In this document: positions 48,355 to 57,621 of the stretch, piece by piece
Position numbering within the stretch: the first letter of the stretch is position 1
How the letters are laid out: each line of letters starts with the position of its first letter
Assembly (NCBI RefSeq): GCF_049065735.1
Contig: NZ_JBAKHD010000003.1
Coordinates: forward strand, 124,001 to 188,000
Length of the DNA stretch: 64,000 nt
Direction of reading: 5' to 3'
Source of the DNA: Paramesorhizobium sp049065735
GTDB lineage: Bacteria > Pseudomonadota > Alphaproteobacteria > Rhizobiales > Rhizobiaceae
The notes under the pieces: generated by a model
The model's database searches: none
Told to the model about the DNA's origin: nothing
The model's input: the letters and a program-made list of their open reading frames with translations, nothing else
Position numbers and translations under genes: made by a program

Positions 48355-49191
48355 ATGAACTCGTCCTCTCCTAAATCGCCGGCGCGCCGCGCCGGCCTCA
48401 AGGCTCTTCTGTTTTCGGCTGTCGCCTTCGCCGTGGGCTTCGGCGCTCCGGCCTCCGGCTTCGCCCAAGATAAGGTCGTCAAGGTCGGCATCATGGGCGG
48501 ACAGGATGAGGATATCTGGAAGGTCGTCGCCGCCGAAGCCGCCAAGAACGGCCTCAAGGTCGAGACGGTCAACTTCGCCGACTACACCCAGCCGAATGAG
48601 GCGCTGGCTCGCAAGGAGATCGACGCCAACGCCTTCCAGCACAAGCCCTATCTCGACGCGCAGATCGAGCAGCACGGCTACAAGATCGAGCCCGCCGGCT
48701 TCACCGCCGTGTTTCCCATCGGCGTCTATTCGCGTAAGGTGAAGTCGCTGAGCGAACTCAAGGACGGCGCTTCCATCGGCATCCCGAACGATCCGTCCAA
48801 CGAGGGCCGTGCGCTGCGCGTGCTTGAATCGCAGGGCCTGATCAAGCTCAAGGACGGCGCTGGCATCCTGGCGACGCCGATCGACATCGCCGAAAATCCG
48901 AAAAAACTGGAGATCAAGGAGCTTGACGCCGGTGTCGTCGGCCGCTCCATCGACGATCTCGACGCCGCCATCGTCAACAATGACTGGGCGCTGAAGGCGG
49001 GCCTCGATCCGGTGAAGGACGTGATCGCCCGTGAGTCGAAGGAAAACAACCCCTACAACAACTTCATCGCCATCCGCACCGAAGACAAGGACGCCCCTTG
49101 GGTGAAGCCGCTCGTCGCCGCCTTCCAGAACGACGCTGTCAAGGCCAAGCTGCTCGAAGTCTACAAGGGCACGGCGCAGCCGGCCTGGTAA
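48355..49191 (+). CDS. metQ: Methionine ABC transporter substrate-binding protein
   Basis: 278 aa, NlpA/MetQ family: KVGIMGGQDEDIWKVVAAEA, FADYTQPNEALARKEIDANA and FQHKPYLDAQIEQHG. It has a Sec signal ending GFAQDK but no lipobox cysteine, so it is likely a free periplasmic protein and not a lipoprotein as in E. coli. Followed by a strong terminator and then metN. Confidence 0.9.
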   Translation: MNSSSPKSPARRAGLKALLFSAVAFAVGFGAPASGFAQDKVVKVGIMGGQDEDIWKVVAAEAAKNGLKVETVNFADYTQPNEALARKEIDANAFQHKPYLDAQIEQHGYKIEPAGFTAVFPIGVYSRKVKSLSELKDGASIGIPNDPSNEGRALRVLESQGLIKLKDGAGILATPIDIAENPKKLEIKELDAGVVGRSIDDLDAAIVNNDWALKAGLDPVKDVIARESKENNPYNNFIAIRTEDKDAPWVKPLVAAFQNDAVKAKLLEVYKGTAQPAW

Positions 49192-49213
49192 GATCGGCCC
49201 AGCGCAAAGCCAT

Positions 49214-49250
49214 ACGGTTCGGATATTCGCATATCCGAACCGTTTGTTTT
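49214..49250 (+). terminator. Intrinsic terminator between metQ and metN
   Basis: ACGGTTCGGATAT-TCGC-ATATCCGAACCGT, a perfect 13-bp stem, followed by TTGTTTT. It should end most metQ transcripts, allowing a high ratio of binding protein to transporter, or metN has its own promoter. Confidence 0.85.
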
Positions 49251-49279
49251 ATAGAGTCCCGAGAAAACTCGAGGCAGAC

Positions 49280-50350
49280 GTGAACACGCAGGCAATCAAC
49301 ATAGCGCTAGACACCACCAGCGCGCCTCCCGGCGACACCATCGTCCGGCTCACCGATGTGCGGCGCGCCTTTGGCGAGACGCCGGCGATCGACGGCATTT
49401 CGCTGGAGGTGGAGCGCGGCGAGATTCTCGGCATCATCGGCCGCAGCGGCGCGGGAAAGTCCACGCTCATCCGCTGCCTCAACGGGCTGGAGCGTCCCGA
49501 TTCCGGTTCCGTCCTCGTGGAAGGCCAGGAGATCACCGCGCTCGATGAGCGCCGCCTGCAGCCCGTGCGCCGCCGCATCGGCATGATCTTCCAGCATTTC
49601 AACCTGCTCTCCGCCAAGACGGTGGAGGACAACATCGCCCTGCCGCTGAAGATCGAAGGGCAAGGCCGCGAGGAGCGCAAGCGCCGCGTGGCGGAGCTGC
49701 TCGATCTCGTCGGCCTCTCGGACAAGGCGAAGCATTATCCCGCACAGCTCTCCGGCGGCCAGAAGCAGCGCGTCGGCATCGCCCGCGCCCTCGCCGCCAA
49801 ACCCTCGCTTCTGCTTTCCGACGAGGCGACCTCGGCGCTCGACCCCGAAACGACGCAATCGATCCTCGCGCTGCTGAAGGACATCAACCGCCAGCTCGGC
49901 CTCACAATCATGCTCATCACCCATGAGATGGAGGTGATCCGCCGCGTCGCCGACCGCGTCATCGTGCTCGACAAAGGCCGCATCGTCGAGGAAGGCCCGG
50001 TCTGGCGCGTCTTCGCCAATCCCGTGGCCAATACCACCAAGAGCCTGTTGCAAGTGCTGACCCCGGAACTGCCCCCCTCGCTCAAGACCCGGCTCAACCC
50101 GGCGGCAGGCGACATCGCTGTTGTCAGGGTCCAGCTTTCGGGCGACGCCGCGCGCCGTCCCGTCTTCAACGATCTGCCCGGCGTCACGCTCCTCCATGGC
50201 GGCATGGACACGGTGCAGGGCGAGCCGGTGGGCACGCTGTTCCTCGGCCTCCCGGCCCGCGACAAGGCTGCATTGCAAAAGGCTGTGAACGATCTCACCG
50301 CGCAGGCGGACCATCTGGAGGTGCTGGGCTATGTCTCAGGCGATGCTTGA
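49280..50350 (+). CDS. metN: Methionine ABC transporter ATP-binding protein
   Basis: 356 aa from GTG 49280 (GAGG upstream). Walker A GRSGAGKSTLI, signature LSGGQKQR, Walker B LLLSDEATSALD, plus the C-terminal NIL-type regulatory domain of MetN that binds methionine. It overlaps metI by 20 bp. Confidence 0.92.
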   Translation: MNTQAINIALDTTSAPPGDTIVRLTDVRRAFGETPAIDGISLEVERGEILGIIGRSGAGKSTLIRCLNGLERPDSGSVLVEGQEITALDERRLQPVRRRIGMIFQHFNLLSAKTVEDNIALPLKIEGQGREERKRRVAELLDLVGLSDKAKHYPAQLSGGQKQRVGIARALAAKPSLLLSDEATSALDPETTQSILALLKDINRQLGLTIMLITHEMEVIRRVADRVIVLDKGRIVEEGPVWRVFANPVANTTKSLLQVLTPELPPSLKTRLNPAAGDIAVVRVQLSGDAARRPVFNDLPGVTLLHGGMDTVQGEPVGTLFLGLPARDKAALQKAVNDLTAQADHLEVLGYVSGDA

Positions 50351-50996
50351 TCTTCTCTGGCAGTCCTTCTGGGAAACCATGATCATGACCGGCTTTTCCG
50401 GGCTGATCTCCCTCGTCGCAGGTCTGCCGCTGGCGCTGCTTTTGATCCTCACCGATCGCGGCGGTCTTGCCGAAAATCTCTGGATCAACCGCACCCTCGG
50501 CTGGATCATCAACGGGTTTCGCTCAGTGCCGTTCATCATCCTGCTGGTCGCGCTGATCCCGGTGACGCGCTTCATCGTCGGCACGTCGCTGGGCACCTGG
50601 GCCTCCATCGTGCCGCTCTCCATCGCCGCCACGCCCTATTACGCGCGTATAGCGGAAGTCTCCTTGCGTGAAGTCGACCGCGGTCTCATCGAAGCCGCCC
50701 GCGCCATGGGCGCGACGCGCTGGACGATCATCAAGGAAGTACTGGTGCCGGAAGCGCTGCCAAGCCTCGTGGCCGGCTTCACCGTCACGCTGGTGACGCT
50801 CGTCGGCGCCTCGGCCATGGCCGGAGCCATCGGCGCAGGCGGGTTGGGCGACCTGGCGATCCGCTACGGCTATCAGCGCTTCCAGACGGAAATCATGCTC
50901 GCCGTGGTCGCGATCCTGATCGTGCTTGTCTCGGTGGTGCAGTGGGTAGGCGACCGGCTGGTGGAACGGCTGGACCACCGCATCGTGAAGCGGTGA
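50331..50996 (+). CDS. metI: Methionine ABC transporter permease
   Basis: 221 aa, about five membrane helices. The ABC coupling loop EAARAMGATRWTIIKEVLVP is intact, and FRSVPFIILLVALIPVTRFI matches MetI. With MetQ and MetN it imports D/L-methionine. Confidence 0.92.
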   Translation: MSQAMLDLLWQSFWETMIMTGFSGLISLVAGLPLALLLILTDRGGLAENLWINRTLGWIINGFRSVPFIILLVALIPVTRFIVGTSLGTWASIVPLSIAATPYYARIAEVSLREVDRGLIEAARAMGATRWTIIKEVLVPEALPSLVAGFTVTLVTLVGASAMAGAIGAGGLGDLAIRYGYQRFQTEIMLAVVAILIVLVSVVQWVGDRLVERLDHRIVKR

Positions 50997-51075
50997 AGGG
51001 CGGCGCTCCGCGCCGCTCTACCAGGATTACATCATGTCCAGATCAGCGCACCGACCCTTTGTCAGCACGCTGCCG

Positions 51076-52101
51076 TTACTTCTCCACCGCCTCCAGCATC
51101 CTTTCCGCGCTCTCCTCATCGGTGATGAACACCGTCGGGCGGATCAGCTTCATCGCCCCCAGCAGCGCCGGAATCTTTTCCCGCCCGCCTGATGTCAACA
51201 CCCGTGCAGGCGCTTTCTGCAGCGTTTTCACGCTCACCGACATCACGCCGTCCTGGATCGGATGGTTCACCAGCTTCCCGTCAATATCGTAGAAATGATA
51301 GAGCAGGTCGCCGACCGCCCCCATGCGGACCAGTGAATCCCTTTGCTCTTCCGTGATATGGCCGACGCGATAGGAGGTGGTGGCGTTTTCGATGGCGCCG
51401 ACACTCAGGAGCACCAGATCGAGATTCTCGGCCATCTCGAACACATATTTCAGCCCGCAGCGCTCGATCAGCGCCCGCTTGGTCTCGACACTGTCGACCA
51501 GCGCAGGCGCAGGGATGAGATAGCCCTCGCCCTGGAAGGTTTCGGCGAACTGCCAGGCGAATTCCGCCGGGTTGAAGCGCCGCGGCTGGCTGATGCCGCC
51601 CAGCAGCGAAATGACAGTGAAATCATTGAGCGAGCGGGCATTGATATAGGATAGCGTGCTGAACAGCGTGCGCCCCCAGCCGACGCCGACGCGCATCCCA
51701 TGCCGCATCACATCGGAGAGGTAATTGCCCGTCGCGGCGGCAATGGCGTTGATCGGATCGTTGCCCGGCGCGGAAAGCGGCGCGACGATGGCGCGCTCCA
51801 GGCCGAAAGCCTTCTCCAGCCGCCGTTCGAGGCCGATAAGGCTCGCGACCTTGCTGTCGATGGAAATCTTGACCTCGTTGCGCGCCCGCGCCTCGGCCAG
51901 AAGCCGCACGATGGTGACGCGGCCGACACCGAGCACATCGGCAATGTCGTTCTGCGTCATCTGCTCGATGTAATACATCCACGCCGCGCGAGTCCGCAGC
52001 CGGTCAGTCCGGCTTTCAGCCGCCGCGCTATTCGTCCCCGCATCGCCCGCCTGGCGGTTGCCCTGCGCCGGCTTCGCTTTTCCAGTCTGCCGTACCGCCA
52101 A
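51076..52101 (-). CDS. SorC-family sugar-responsive transcriptional regulator
   Basis: 341 aa. N-terminal HTH YIEQMTQNDIADVLGVGRVT then IVRLLAEARARNEVKI; the C-terminal sugar-phosphate-binding half has VGVGWGRTLFSTLSYINAR and HFYDIDGKLVNHPIQDGVMS. It lies close to the glucitol-type PTS operon on the same strand and is the likely regulator of it. Members can act as activator or repressor depending on sugar phosphate. Confidence 0.85.
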   Translation of the reverse strand: MAVRQTGKAKPAQGNRQAGDAGTNSAAAESRTDRLRTRAAWMYYIEQMTQNDIADVLGVGRVTIVRLLAEARARNEVKISIDSKVASLIGLERRLEKAFGLERAIVAPLSAPGNDPINAIAAATGNYLSDVMRHGMRVGVGWGRTLFSTLSYINARSLNDFTVISLLGGISQPRRFNPAEFAWQFAETFQGEGYLIPAPALVDSVETKRALIERCGLKYVFEMAENLDLVLLSVGAIENATTSYRVGHITEEQRDSLVRMGAVGDLLYHFYDIDGKLVNHPIQDGVMSVSVKTLQKAPARVLTSGGREKIPALLGAMKLIRPTVFITDEESAERMLEAVEK

Positions 52102-52248
52102 TGCCGTCCCTCCTCACCCGCTGATTCAAATTTTCGACGACAAATCGAAACTATTGATTTTAATAACCTACCGAAGCAGATTCTGGCAAAATCGGCTACC
52201 TCACGACACGCACAAATGGTATAAAGCCGAAATAGGGAAACCGTTAAG

Positions 52249-53034
52249 ATGCTGCGCCATTTGAACGATGAAATCGTCGGCAATTTGAAGGATGGCCTGC
52301 GCGGCGTTCGCCATGTCATCCGTGCCCGGCGGCGTGACCGGCTCCCTCCCCTTCGCCGCCCGCAAACGCCCTCCGAACTGCCCGGCATGGTCCTTGGCAC
52401 TGCGGCTGCGGTCATCGACACGGCCTTGAGCCTGGCGCAATCCGTCTCAGTGCCCCTGATTTACGAGGATATGGACGCCGCGAGCCGCTCCGGGCGAGCG
52501 CGAAGCCTCACGCGCTATTTTGCGCAGCCCGATGGCAGCCGCCTGTTCCGCCGCGAGATGTATTATCTCACCAGGGAGTTGTTGCAGCGCAGCCATGAGG
52601 AGGCGGTCTTCGTCCACGAAGCCGTCTTCGCGGACATCCACCTGCATCTGGAAAGCCATCACAAAAAAGTGTTAGCGCAAGCCGTGAGCCAGGCTGCTTC
52701 CGATGGCGACATTGCCCGTGCCTGTGCAGCCTTCGCCATCGAATCGATCCGCCGCCATCCCGCGCGGCGGATCGGGCGCGGCGCGCCACTGCCCGTCACG
52801 TCGCCCCTCGACACGCATATGGAGATCATCGTCTTCTCCGCGCTCGCCCTCGCCTGCGCGCTGGGAACCGCGCAACACCGCGACGGTCTGGGGGATGACG
52901 GTGCGGACCTCATCGAAAGCGCGCTGCTTGCCGTTTCCGCGCAGGAGGATCGCTTCCTCGCCGCGTTTGAATCGGATGATCCTCACGATGCCCTGGCCGA
53001 GCGCTTCTCCGGCCTGATGGCGTATCTGCCCTAG
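52249..53034 (+). CDS. Helical protein of unknown function
   Basis: 261 aa, mainly helical, cytoplasmic. MLRHLNDEIVGNLKDGLRGV start; a central YYLTRELLQRSHEEAVFVHE segment. No family is recognised. It is divergent from the SorC regulator and meets the HPr-EI gene tail to tail, so it may belong to the same sugar locus, but that is only position. Confidence 0.65.
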   Translation: MLRHLNDEIVGNLKDGLRGVRHVIRARRRDRLPPLRRPQTPSELPGMVLGTAAAVIDTALSLAQSVSVPLIYEDMDAASRSGRARSLTRYFAQPDGSRLFRREMYYLTRELLQRSHEEAVFVHEAVFADIHLHLESHHKKVLAQAVSQAASDGDIARACAAFAIESIRRHPARRIGRGAPLPVTSPLDTHMEIIVFSALALACALGTAQHRDGLGDDGADLIESALLAVSAQEDRFLAAFESDDPHDALAERFSGLMAYLP

Positions 53035-53125
53035 AGTGCTTCATGTTTAATCGGAAACGCTGGGGGGACAGCGCCTCGCGATTCCATCAAAACATGAGCC
53101 TTTCTAAACTTTCGCGCAAAAAACG

Positions 53126-55087
53126 TCAGCTATTCATAACCAACCCGGCAATACACTTCTTCGCCCGCGGGATGGACGCCGGGCTCATGCTGAGTTCGGT
53201 CAGCCCCATGCGGATAAATTCCGGAATGAGCTCCGGACGGCCCGCTGCCTCGCCGCACATGCCAACCATAATCCCAGCCTCGACGCCCGCCTTCGCGGTC
53301 ATTTCGATCGCTGCCATCACGGCGGGGTTCGCGACGTCGTTCAGTGCGGCAACAGTCGGGTTAAGCCGGTCCGCCGCCATCACATATTGCGTCAAATCGT
53401 TGGTGCCGATGGAGAAGAACGAGACCTCCTTTGCCAGCCTGGGCGCGATCAGCACCGCCGCAGGCGTTTCGATCATCACGCCGAGTTCGAACCGGCGGTA
53501 ATCCCTCCCCTCTGCGCGAAGCTCCGTCTCGCATTCCTCGATCAGCGCCTTGGTTCGCGTGACCTCGGATAGCGCGGACACCATCGGCAGCATCACTTTG
53601 ACATGGCCATGCACGGCGGCGCGAAGCAGCGCGCGCAATTGCGGCTTGAAGATATCCGGCCTGTCGAGGCACATGCGAATGCCACGCCAGCCGAGAAAAG
53701 GATTCTCCTCTACCGGAAACTCCACCCCCGAGACCGGCTTGTCGCCGCCGACATCGAGCGTGCGCACAATCACGGGATAGGGGGCAAAGGCCTCTGCGAG
53801 CCTGGCATAAATATCCGCCTGCATGTCCTCGGAAGGCAGGTGCGTATGGCGCATGAACAGAAGCTCGGTGCGGAACAGGCCGACGCCCATCGCACCCGCC
53901 TCCTTCGCCGCCTCGATCTCCTCGAGCGAGCCGATATTTGCCGCGACCTCAATGACCACGCCATCGGCGCGGCGCGGCATGACATCACGATAGGCCGTCA
54001 GTGCCGCCCGTCCCTCATCCTCCGCGCGGATGCGCGCCTCGAACCGCGCCGTCGTCTCTTCGTCCGGATCGGGAAACACCTCGCCCGTCCCGCCGTCGAG
54101 CGCAACACGCGCAAGAGAACGCAATTGCTGGATGCCGTTCCCCAAGCCCAGCACCGCCGGGATACCATGCGCCCGCGCGATGATCGCCACATGCGAGGTC
54201 GCCCCGCCATGGCCGCAGATCACGCCTCGGATGCGCTTCAACGGCGCGCGTGCCAGATCCCACGCGCCAATATCATCAGCAATGAGGATGGCGCCCTCGG
54301 GTATGCTCTCCAGCGATGCCTCCTCGCGCCCCAGCAGCGCCAGGCACAATTGCCGGCCGACCGCCTGCAGATCATCCGCGCGGGCTTTGAGGTAGGGATC
54401 GTCCACCGCACTGAATTCACCGGCAAGCTTGGCTGCGGCTCCGGTCACCGCCGTGACCGCATCCATGCCGCTGCGGATCAGCGAAAGCGTCTCATGAGCC
54501 AGCGTTTCATCCGCCGCTATGTTCTTGAGCGCGGTGATGATGCCCCGGTCGCTTGGCCCCAGATTATCGGCCTCAAGCGATGCGTCCATCCGCCTTTGCA
54601 CCATAGCCACAGCATCGTGGAACCGCGTCAGCTCCGCATCGATCTCGTGAGGAGCGAGCTTTCGATCCTCGAATATGATTTCCTCAGGAAAGAACGGATA
54701 GGCGGCCCCAAGCGCCACACCCTCGCTGGCGGCAACCCCTTTCAGCGCGCCATTGGCCGGCGCCGATATCACGGCCGCTTCACGCGTGGGTTCTGTCGTT
54801 GCCTGATGTTGGCCCGCATCTTCCTCAAGACCGGCATTCGGATTTTCCAGATAGCCGATCAGCATCTCCACGGCCTCTACGGCGTCCGCCCCTTCCGCGC
54901 GCACCGTGACCGCGTCATTTTCCTTGACGCCGAGCAGCATCAGCTTGACCGCGCTCTTGGCGCTTGCGGATTTGTCGCCTTTCACCAGATCGATGGCCGA
55001 TTCGAAGCTCTTGGCGAGCTTGACGAAACGGGTGGCCGGGCGGGCGTGCAAGCCCTCAAGCACTCTGACGATGGTCGAGCGTTCCAT
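53126..55087 (-). CDS. HPr-Enzyme I fusion of the PTS
   Basis: 653 aa. HPr domain at residues 1-90 with phosphoryl His in EGLHARPATRFVKLA; then Enzyme I with active His in GHGGATSHVAIIARAHGIPA, PEP-binding LFRTELLFM, and the C-terminal MVGMCGEAAGRPELIPEFIR with the conserved Cys. It moves phosphate from PEP through EI and HPr to the glucitol IIA encoded next to it. A dedicated fused energy-coupling protein for this operon. Confidence 0.9.
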   Translation of the reverse strand: MERSTIVRVLEGLHARPATRFVKLAKSFESAIDLVKGDKSASAKSAVKLMLLGVKENDAVTVRAEGADAVEAVEMLIGYLENPNAGLEEDAGQHQATTEPTREAAVISAPANGALKGVAASEGVALGAAYPFFPEEIIFEDRKLAPHEIDAELTRFHDAVAMVQRRMDASLEADNLGPSDRGIITALKNIAADETLAHETLSLIRSGMDAVTAVTGAAAKLAGEFSAVDDPYLKARADDLQAVGRQLCLALLGREEASLESIPEGAILIADDIGAWDLARAPLKRIRGVICGHGGATSHVAIIARAHGIPAVLGLGNGIQQLRSLARVALDGGTGEVFPDPDEETTARFEARIRAEDEGRAALTAYRDVMPRRADGVVIEVAANIGSLEEIEAAKEAGAMGVGLFRTELLFMRHTHLPSEDMQADIYARLAEAFAPYPVIVRTLDVGGDKPVSGVEFPVEENPFLGWRGIRMCLDRPDIFKPQLRALLRAAVHGHVKVMLPMVSALSEVTRTKALIEECETELRAEGRDYRRFELGVMIETPAAVLIAPRLAKEVSFFSIGTNDLTQYVMAADRLNPTVAALNDVANPAVMAAIEMTAKAGVEAGIMVGMCGEAAGRPELIPEFIRMGLTELSMSPASIPRAKKCIAGLVMNS

Positions 55088-55111
55088 GGTGTCTTCCGGA
55101 TGTTGCGAAGC

Positions 55112-55492
55112 TCAGCTGCCGATGGTGATGATGGTATCGGCCTTCAATGCCGTCACCAGGCGCTCCGGCGCGATGGCTGAGGCAGCGATTTCGCCGGGCC
55201 GCTCCACCTCCGCCGCGCCGTTGAAATTGATCACCACATGGCCGATATCGCGCACCTTCTGCCAGGCATAGTCGCCGATGGCAGTGATCTCCGCGGAAAG
55301 GTCTCCAATGCGGATTGGCGTGCCCACGGCGGGACTGGCATCGCTCGGGCCGTCCTCCACCGCATGGAGGATCGAGACTTCAGCGAGTTCTGGCGGCGCG
55401 CCGTCGGCGAACAGGATAACGACGCCGCCCTCCGCCAGATCCGCCACCTCCGGGCCGATTGCCGTGATCCGCGTTTTCAGAAGTACCGACAT
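55112..55492 (-). CDS. PTS glucitol/sorbitol-type IIA component
   Basis: 126 aa from ATG 55492. LLKTRITAIGPEVADLAEGG, then LAEVSILHAVEDG with the phosphorylated His, and YAWQKVRDIGHVVINFNG. These are the SrlB/GutB family features. It passes phosphate from HPr to the IIB component encoded upstream. Confidence 0.88.
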   Translation of the reverse strand: MSVLLKTRITAIGPEVADLAEGGVVILFADGAPPELAEVSILHAVEDGPSDASPAVGTPIRIGDLSAEITAIGDYAWQKVRDIGHVVINFNGAAEVERPGEIAASAIAPERLVTALKADTIITIGS

Positions 55493-55556
55493 GAGGCGTA
55501 TCCTTTCCTGTTCCTTGGACGGGAGCGCCGTATGGGCGGCGCCCCCTTTGTTTTTG

Positions 55557-55657
55557 TTAGAGCGTGATGTGATTAAGCCAGTCCAGGCATCACGCTCTAA
55601 CTCTTTGTTTTGCCGCATGATCTTGACCGAAAAGTCTGCAACTTTTCGGGATCATGC
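55557..55657. repeat. Composite intergenic palindromes between IIA and IIB genes
   Basis: Two palindromes in tandem. The first has arms TTAGAGCGTGATG / CATCACGCTCTAA (55557-55600). The second is the GCATGATC...GAAAAGT...ACTTTTCGG...GATCATGC element (55612-55657), also found at 56685, 57527 and, more diverged, 60322. They are Rhizobiales-type interspersed mosaic elements and may act as RNA stabilisers or weak terminators inside the operon. Confidence 0.75.
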
Positions 55658-55658
55658 T

Positions 55659-56663
55659 CTAGAGCACCACCAGGCTCACCAGCCAGGCGATGAGCACCGA
55701 AACCGGCCCCATGATCTGGCGGCTGAGAAGCACGGCGGGAACGCCGATCTCGATGGTCTTCGGCTTTGCTTCGCCGAGCGCCAGGCCGACAGGCACGAAA
55801 TCACACCCCACCTGCGTGTTGTAGGCAAAGAGCGCCGGCAGCGCCATCGCCGGCGAAATCGTGCCATTGGCGATCTGCGGGCCTATGATGGCAACGCCGA
55901 TCACCTGTGCGATCACCGCACCCGGCCCGAGAATGGGCGAGAGGAACGGCAGGCCGCAAATGGCCGAGATAATCAGCAGTCCGATGATATTGTTGGCGAG
56001 CGGCCCCATGGGCTGCGCGAGAATATCGCCAATGCCCGTATAAAGGATGAGGCCGATCAGCATCGTCACGAACGCCATAAAAGGCAGAACGTTACGGATC
56101 ACCTGATCGATGGTGCGCCGCCCGGCATTGAAGAAGATGCCGACGACGCGGCCCATCACCCGCCCGATGGTGCTGATGAAGCCGATCAGCCCGCCCTCGC
56201 CCTGCTCCGCTTGCGCTGCCTTCGCGCTCGAGGGGGCGGCGGACTCCGGCGCCGGAACGACCCCGGCCACCGTTGCCGCCTCCGATCCGTCCGCCGGCAC
56301 GATTGTTTCCGGCGTGACGCCGGAGACATAGATATCCTCGGTGATGAACTGCGCGAGCGGACCTGCCTGCCCCACCGGCGTCAGATTGACGGTCGGGATG
56401 CGCTTGCGCGGATAGACGCCGCAGCGCGCCGTGCCGCCGCAATCGACCACCACCACTGCCATCTCGCCTTCCACGGGCGGCGAGCGAAACCCGTCCACGG
56501 CCTCCGCGCCCGTCAGTTCCGCGATGCGCCGCGCCACTGGATGAATGCCGCCGCCGGTGACGGAGACGATCTTGTTGCGCTGCATGGTCGGCTCGATTAC
56601 GAGCGGACCGCCCCAGCCGCCGGGGCCTCTGGAAATCTTCACGGCTTTATATGTCTGAGCCAT
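55659..56663 (-). CDS. PTS glucitol/sorbitol-type IIB component (with membrane segments)
   Basis: 334 aa from ATG 56663 (GGAGGAGAATAAA). The IIB part has the phosphocysteine in VVDCGGTARCGVYPRKRIPT; the C-terminal part has five or so hydrophobic segments (for example NIIGLLIISAICGLPFL). This layout is that of SrlE/GutE. It phosphorylates the hexitol during import. Confidence 0.9.
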   Translation of the reverse strand: MAQTYKAVKISRGPGGWGGPLVIEPTMQRNKIVSVTGGGIHPVARRIAELTGAEAVDGFRSPPVEGEMAVVVVDCGGTARCGVYPRKRIPTVNLTPVGQAGPLAQFITEDIYVSGVTPETIVPADGSEAATVAGVVPAPESAAPSSAKAAQAEQGEGGLIGFISTIGRVMGRVVGIFFNAGRRTIDQVIRNVLPFMAFVTMLIGLILYTGIGDILAQPMGPLANNIIGLLIISAICGLPFLSPILGPGAVIAQVIGVAIIGPQIANGTISPAMALPALFAYNTQVGCDFVPVGLALGEAKPKTIEIGVPAVLLSRQIMGPVSVLIAWLVSLVVL

Positions 56664-56684
56664 TTTATTCTCCTCCCCTCCCAC

Positions 56685-56728
56685 GCATGATCCCGAAAAG
56701 TTGCAGACTTTTCGGATAAGACATGCGG
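56685..56728. repeat. Intergenic palindromic repeat
   Basis: GCATGATCCCGAAAAGTTGC / AGACTTTTCGG ... ACATGCGG; same family as the element at 55612. Located between the IIC and IIB genes. Confidence 0.75.
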
Positions 56729-56735
56729 AAAAAAA

Positions 56736-57509
56736 CTAGAGCTCGACGCCCTGGCGGCGCGCCATGATGGCTGTAATGCGCTCCGTCAGCATGCCCTTGA
56801 GCAGGATGATCAGGAGGCCCACAATCGCGTACCAGATGGCGACCTTGATCGGATAACCGGCGGCGATGGCGCCTTTCCGCTCCAGCTCCTGCAGGGCCAC
56901 CAGAATGCCGCCCCAGACGAAATATTCGCCCGGATTGACATGCGGGAAGAGACCGAGCGGCGGATGCACATAGGAAACCGCCGCGTCATAGAAGGCAGGC
57001 TTGTGCTTTTCCTCGAGGAACGAGCCGAACGTATAGGCCATCGGATTGGTGAGGAAGAACACCGCCAGCACCGGCAGCACGGTGTAGCGCGTCAGCGCAA
57101 TACGCCCTGCCCCGCGCGCGACGCCATGCACACGCTTTTCCCCGACGAGCTCGGTCAGCGCATAGAAGGCGGTCATCAGCACCACTAGCGTCGGGATGAT
57201 GCCGGTAACGAAGCCTTTGAAGACCTCTCCGCCCTTTTCGAAAATACCGATGAAATATTTGCCGATATTGGCGAGCCAGCCCAGTTGCTCCACCTGCTGG
57301 ACATGTTCCACCTGGTCGCGGAACTGGTCGACGGTGATATCGCCCCCGCCCGCCTGGGCAAGAACGACGAGCCCGTTTCCGGACTGCTCACCGGCATGAA
57401 GAATGGCTGGTTTCCCGTATAATGCGGCATCTGAGACCAGCGCCCCTGCCTGCGACAGGTGCTGCATGGTCACGTCGGCGTGTTGCGCCAACATTGCGGC
57501 TATGGACAT
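56736..57509 (-). CDS. PTS glucitol/sorbitol-type IIC component
   Basis: 257 aa from ATG 57509 (GGAGGAG just upstream). Several membrane helices, with the SrlA/GutA-type stretches GLFPHVNPGEYFVWGGILVA and FFLTNPMAYTFGSFLEEKHK. The N-terminal hydrophilic 90 residues include a VDQFRDQVEHVQQVEQLGWL segment. It forms the sugar channel with the IIB membrane part. Confidence 0.9.
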   Translation of the reverse strand: MSIAAMLAQHADVTMQHLSQAGALVSDAALYGKPAILHAGEQSGNGLVVLAQAGGGDITVDQFRDQVEHVQQVEQLGWLANIGKYFIGIFEKGGEVFKGFVTGIIPTLVVLMTAFYALTELVGEKRVHGVARGAGRIALTRYTVLPVLAVFFLTNPMAYTFGSFLEEKHKPAFYDAAVSYVHPPLGLFPHVNPGEYFVWGGILVALQELERKGAIAAGYPIKVAIWYAIVGLLIILLKGMLTERITAIMARRQGVEL

Positions 57510-57526
57510 TTGCTCCTCCTCCATAA

Positions 57527-57571
57527 GCATGATCTCGAAAAGTTCGGAACTTTCCGGATCGGATCATGCGG
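57527..57571. repeat. Intergenic palindromic repeat
   Basis: Third copy of the GCATGATC...CGAAAAGT...ACTTTCCGGATC...GATCATGCGG element, between the gutM and IIC genes. Confidence 0.75.
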
Positions 57572-57621
57572 CTTCTCCCTTGAGCCACGGGCGGAACTCC
57601 CCCTCCTGCCCGCTCTACTTT

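Noticed and set aside
53603..55180. 525-codon rightward frame
   Set aside because: Antisense shadow of the HPr-EI gene.
55278..56690. 470-codon rightward frame
   Set aside because: Antisense shadow of the IIA and IIB genes; His/Asp/Arg-rich composition typical of shadow frames.
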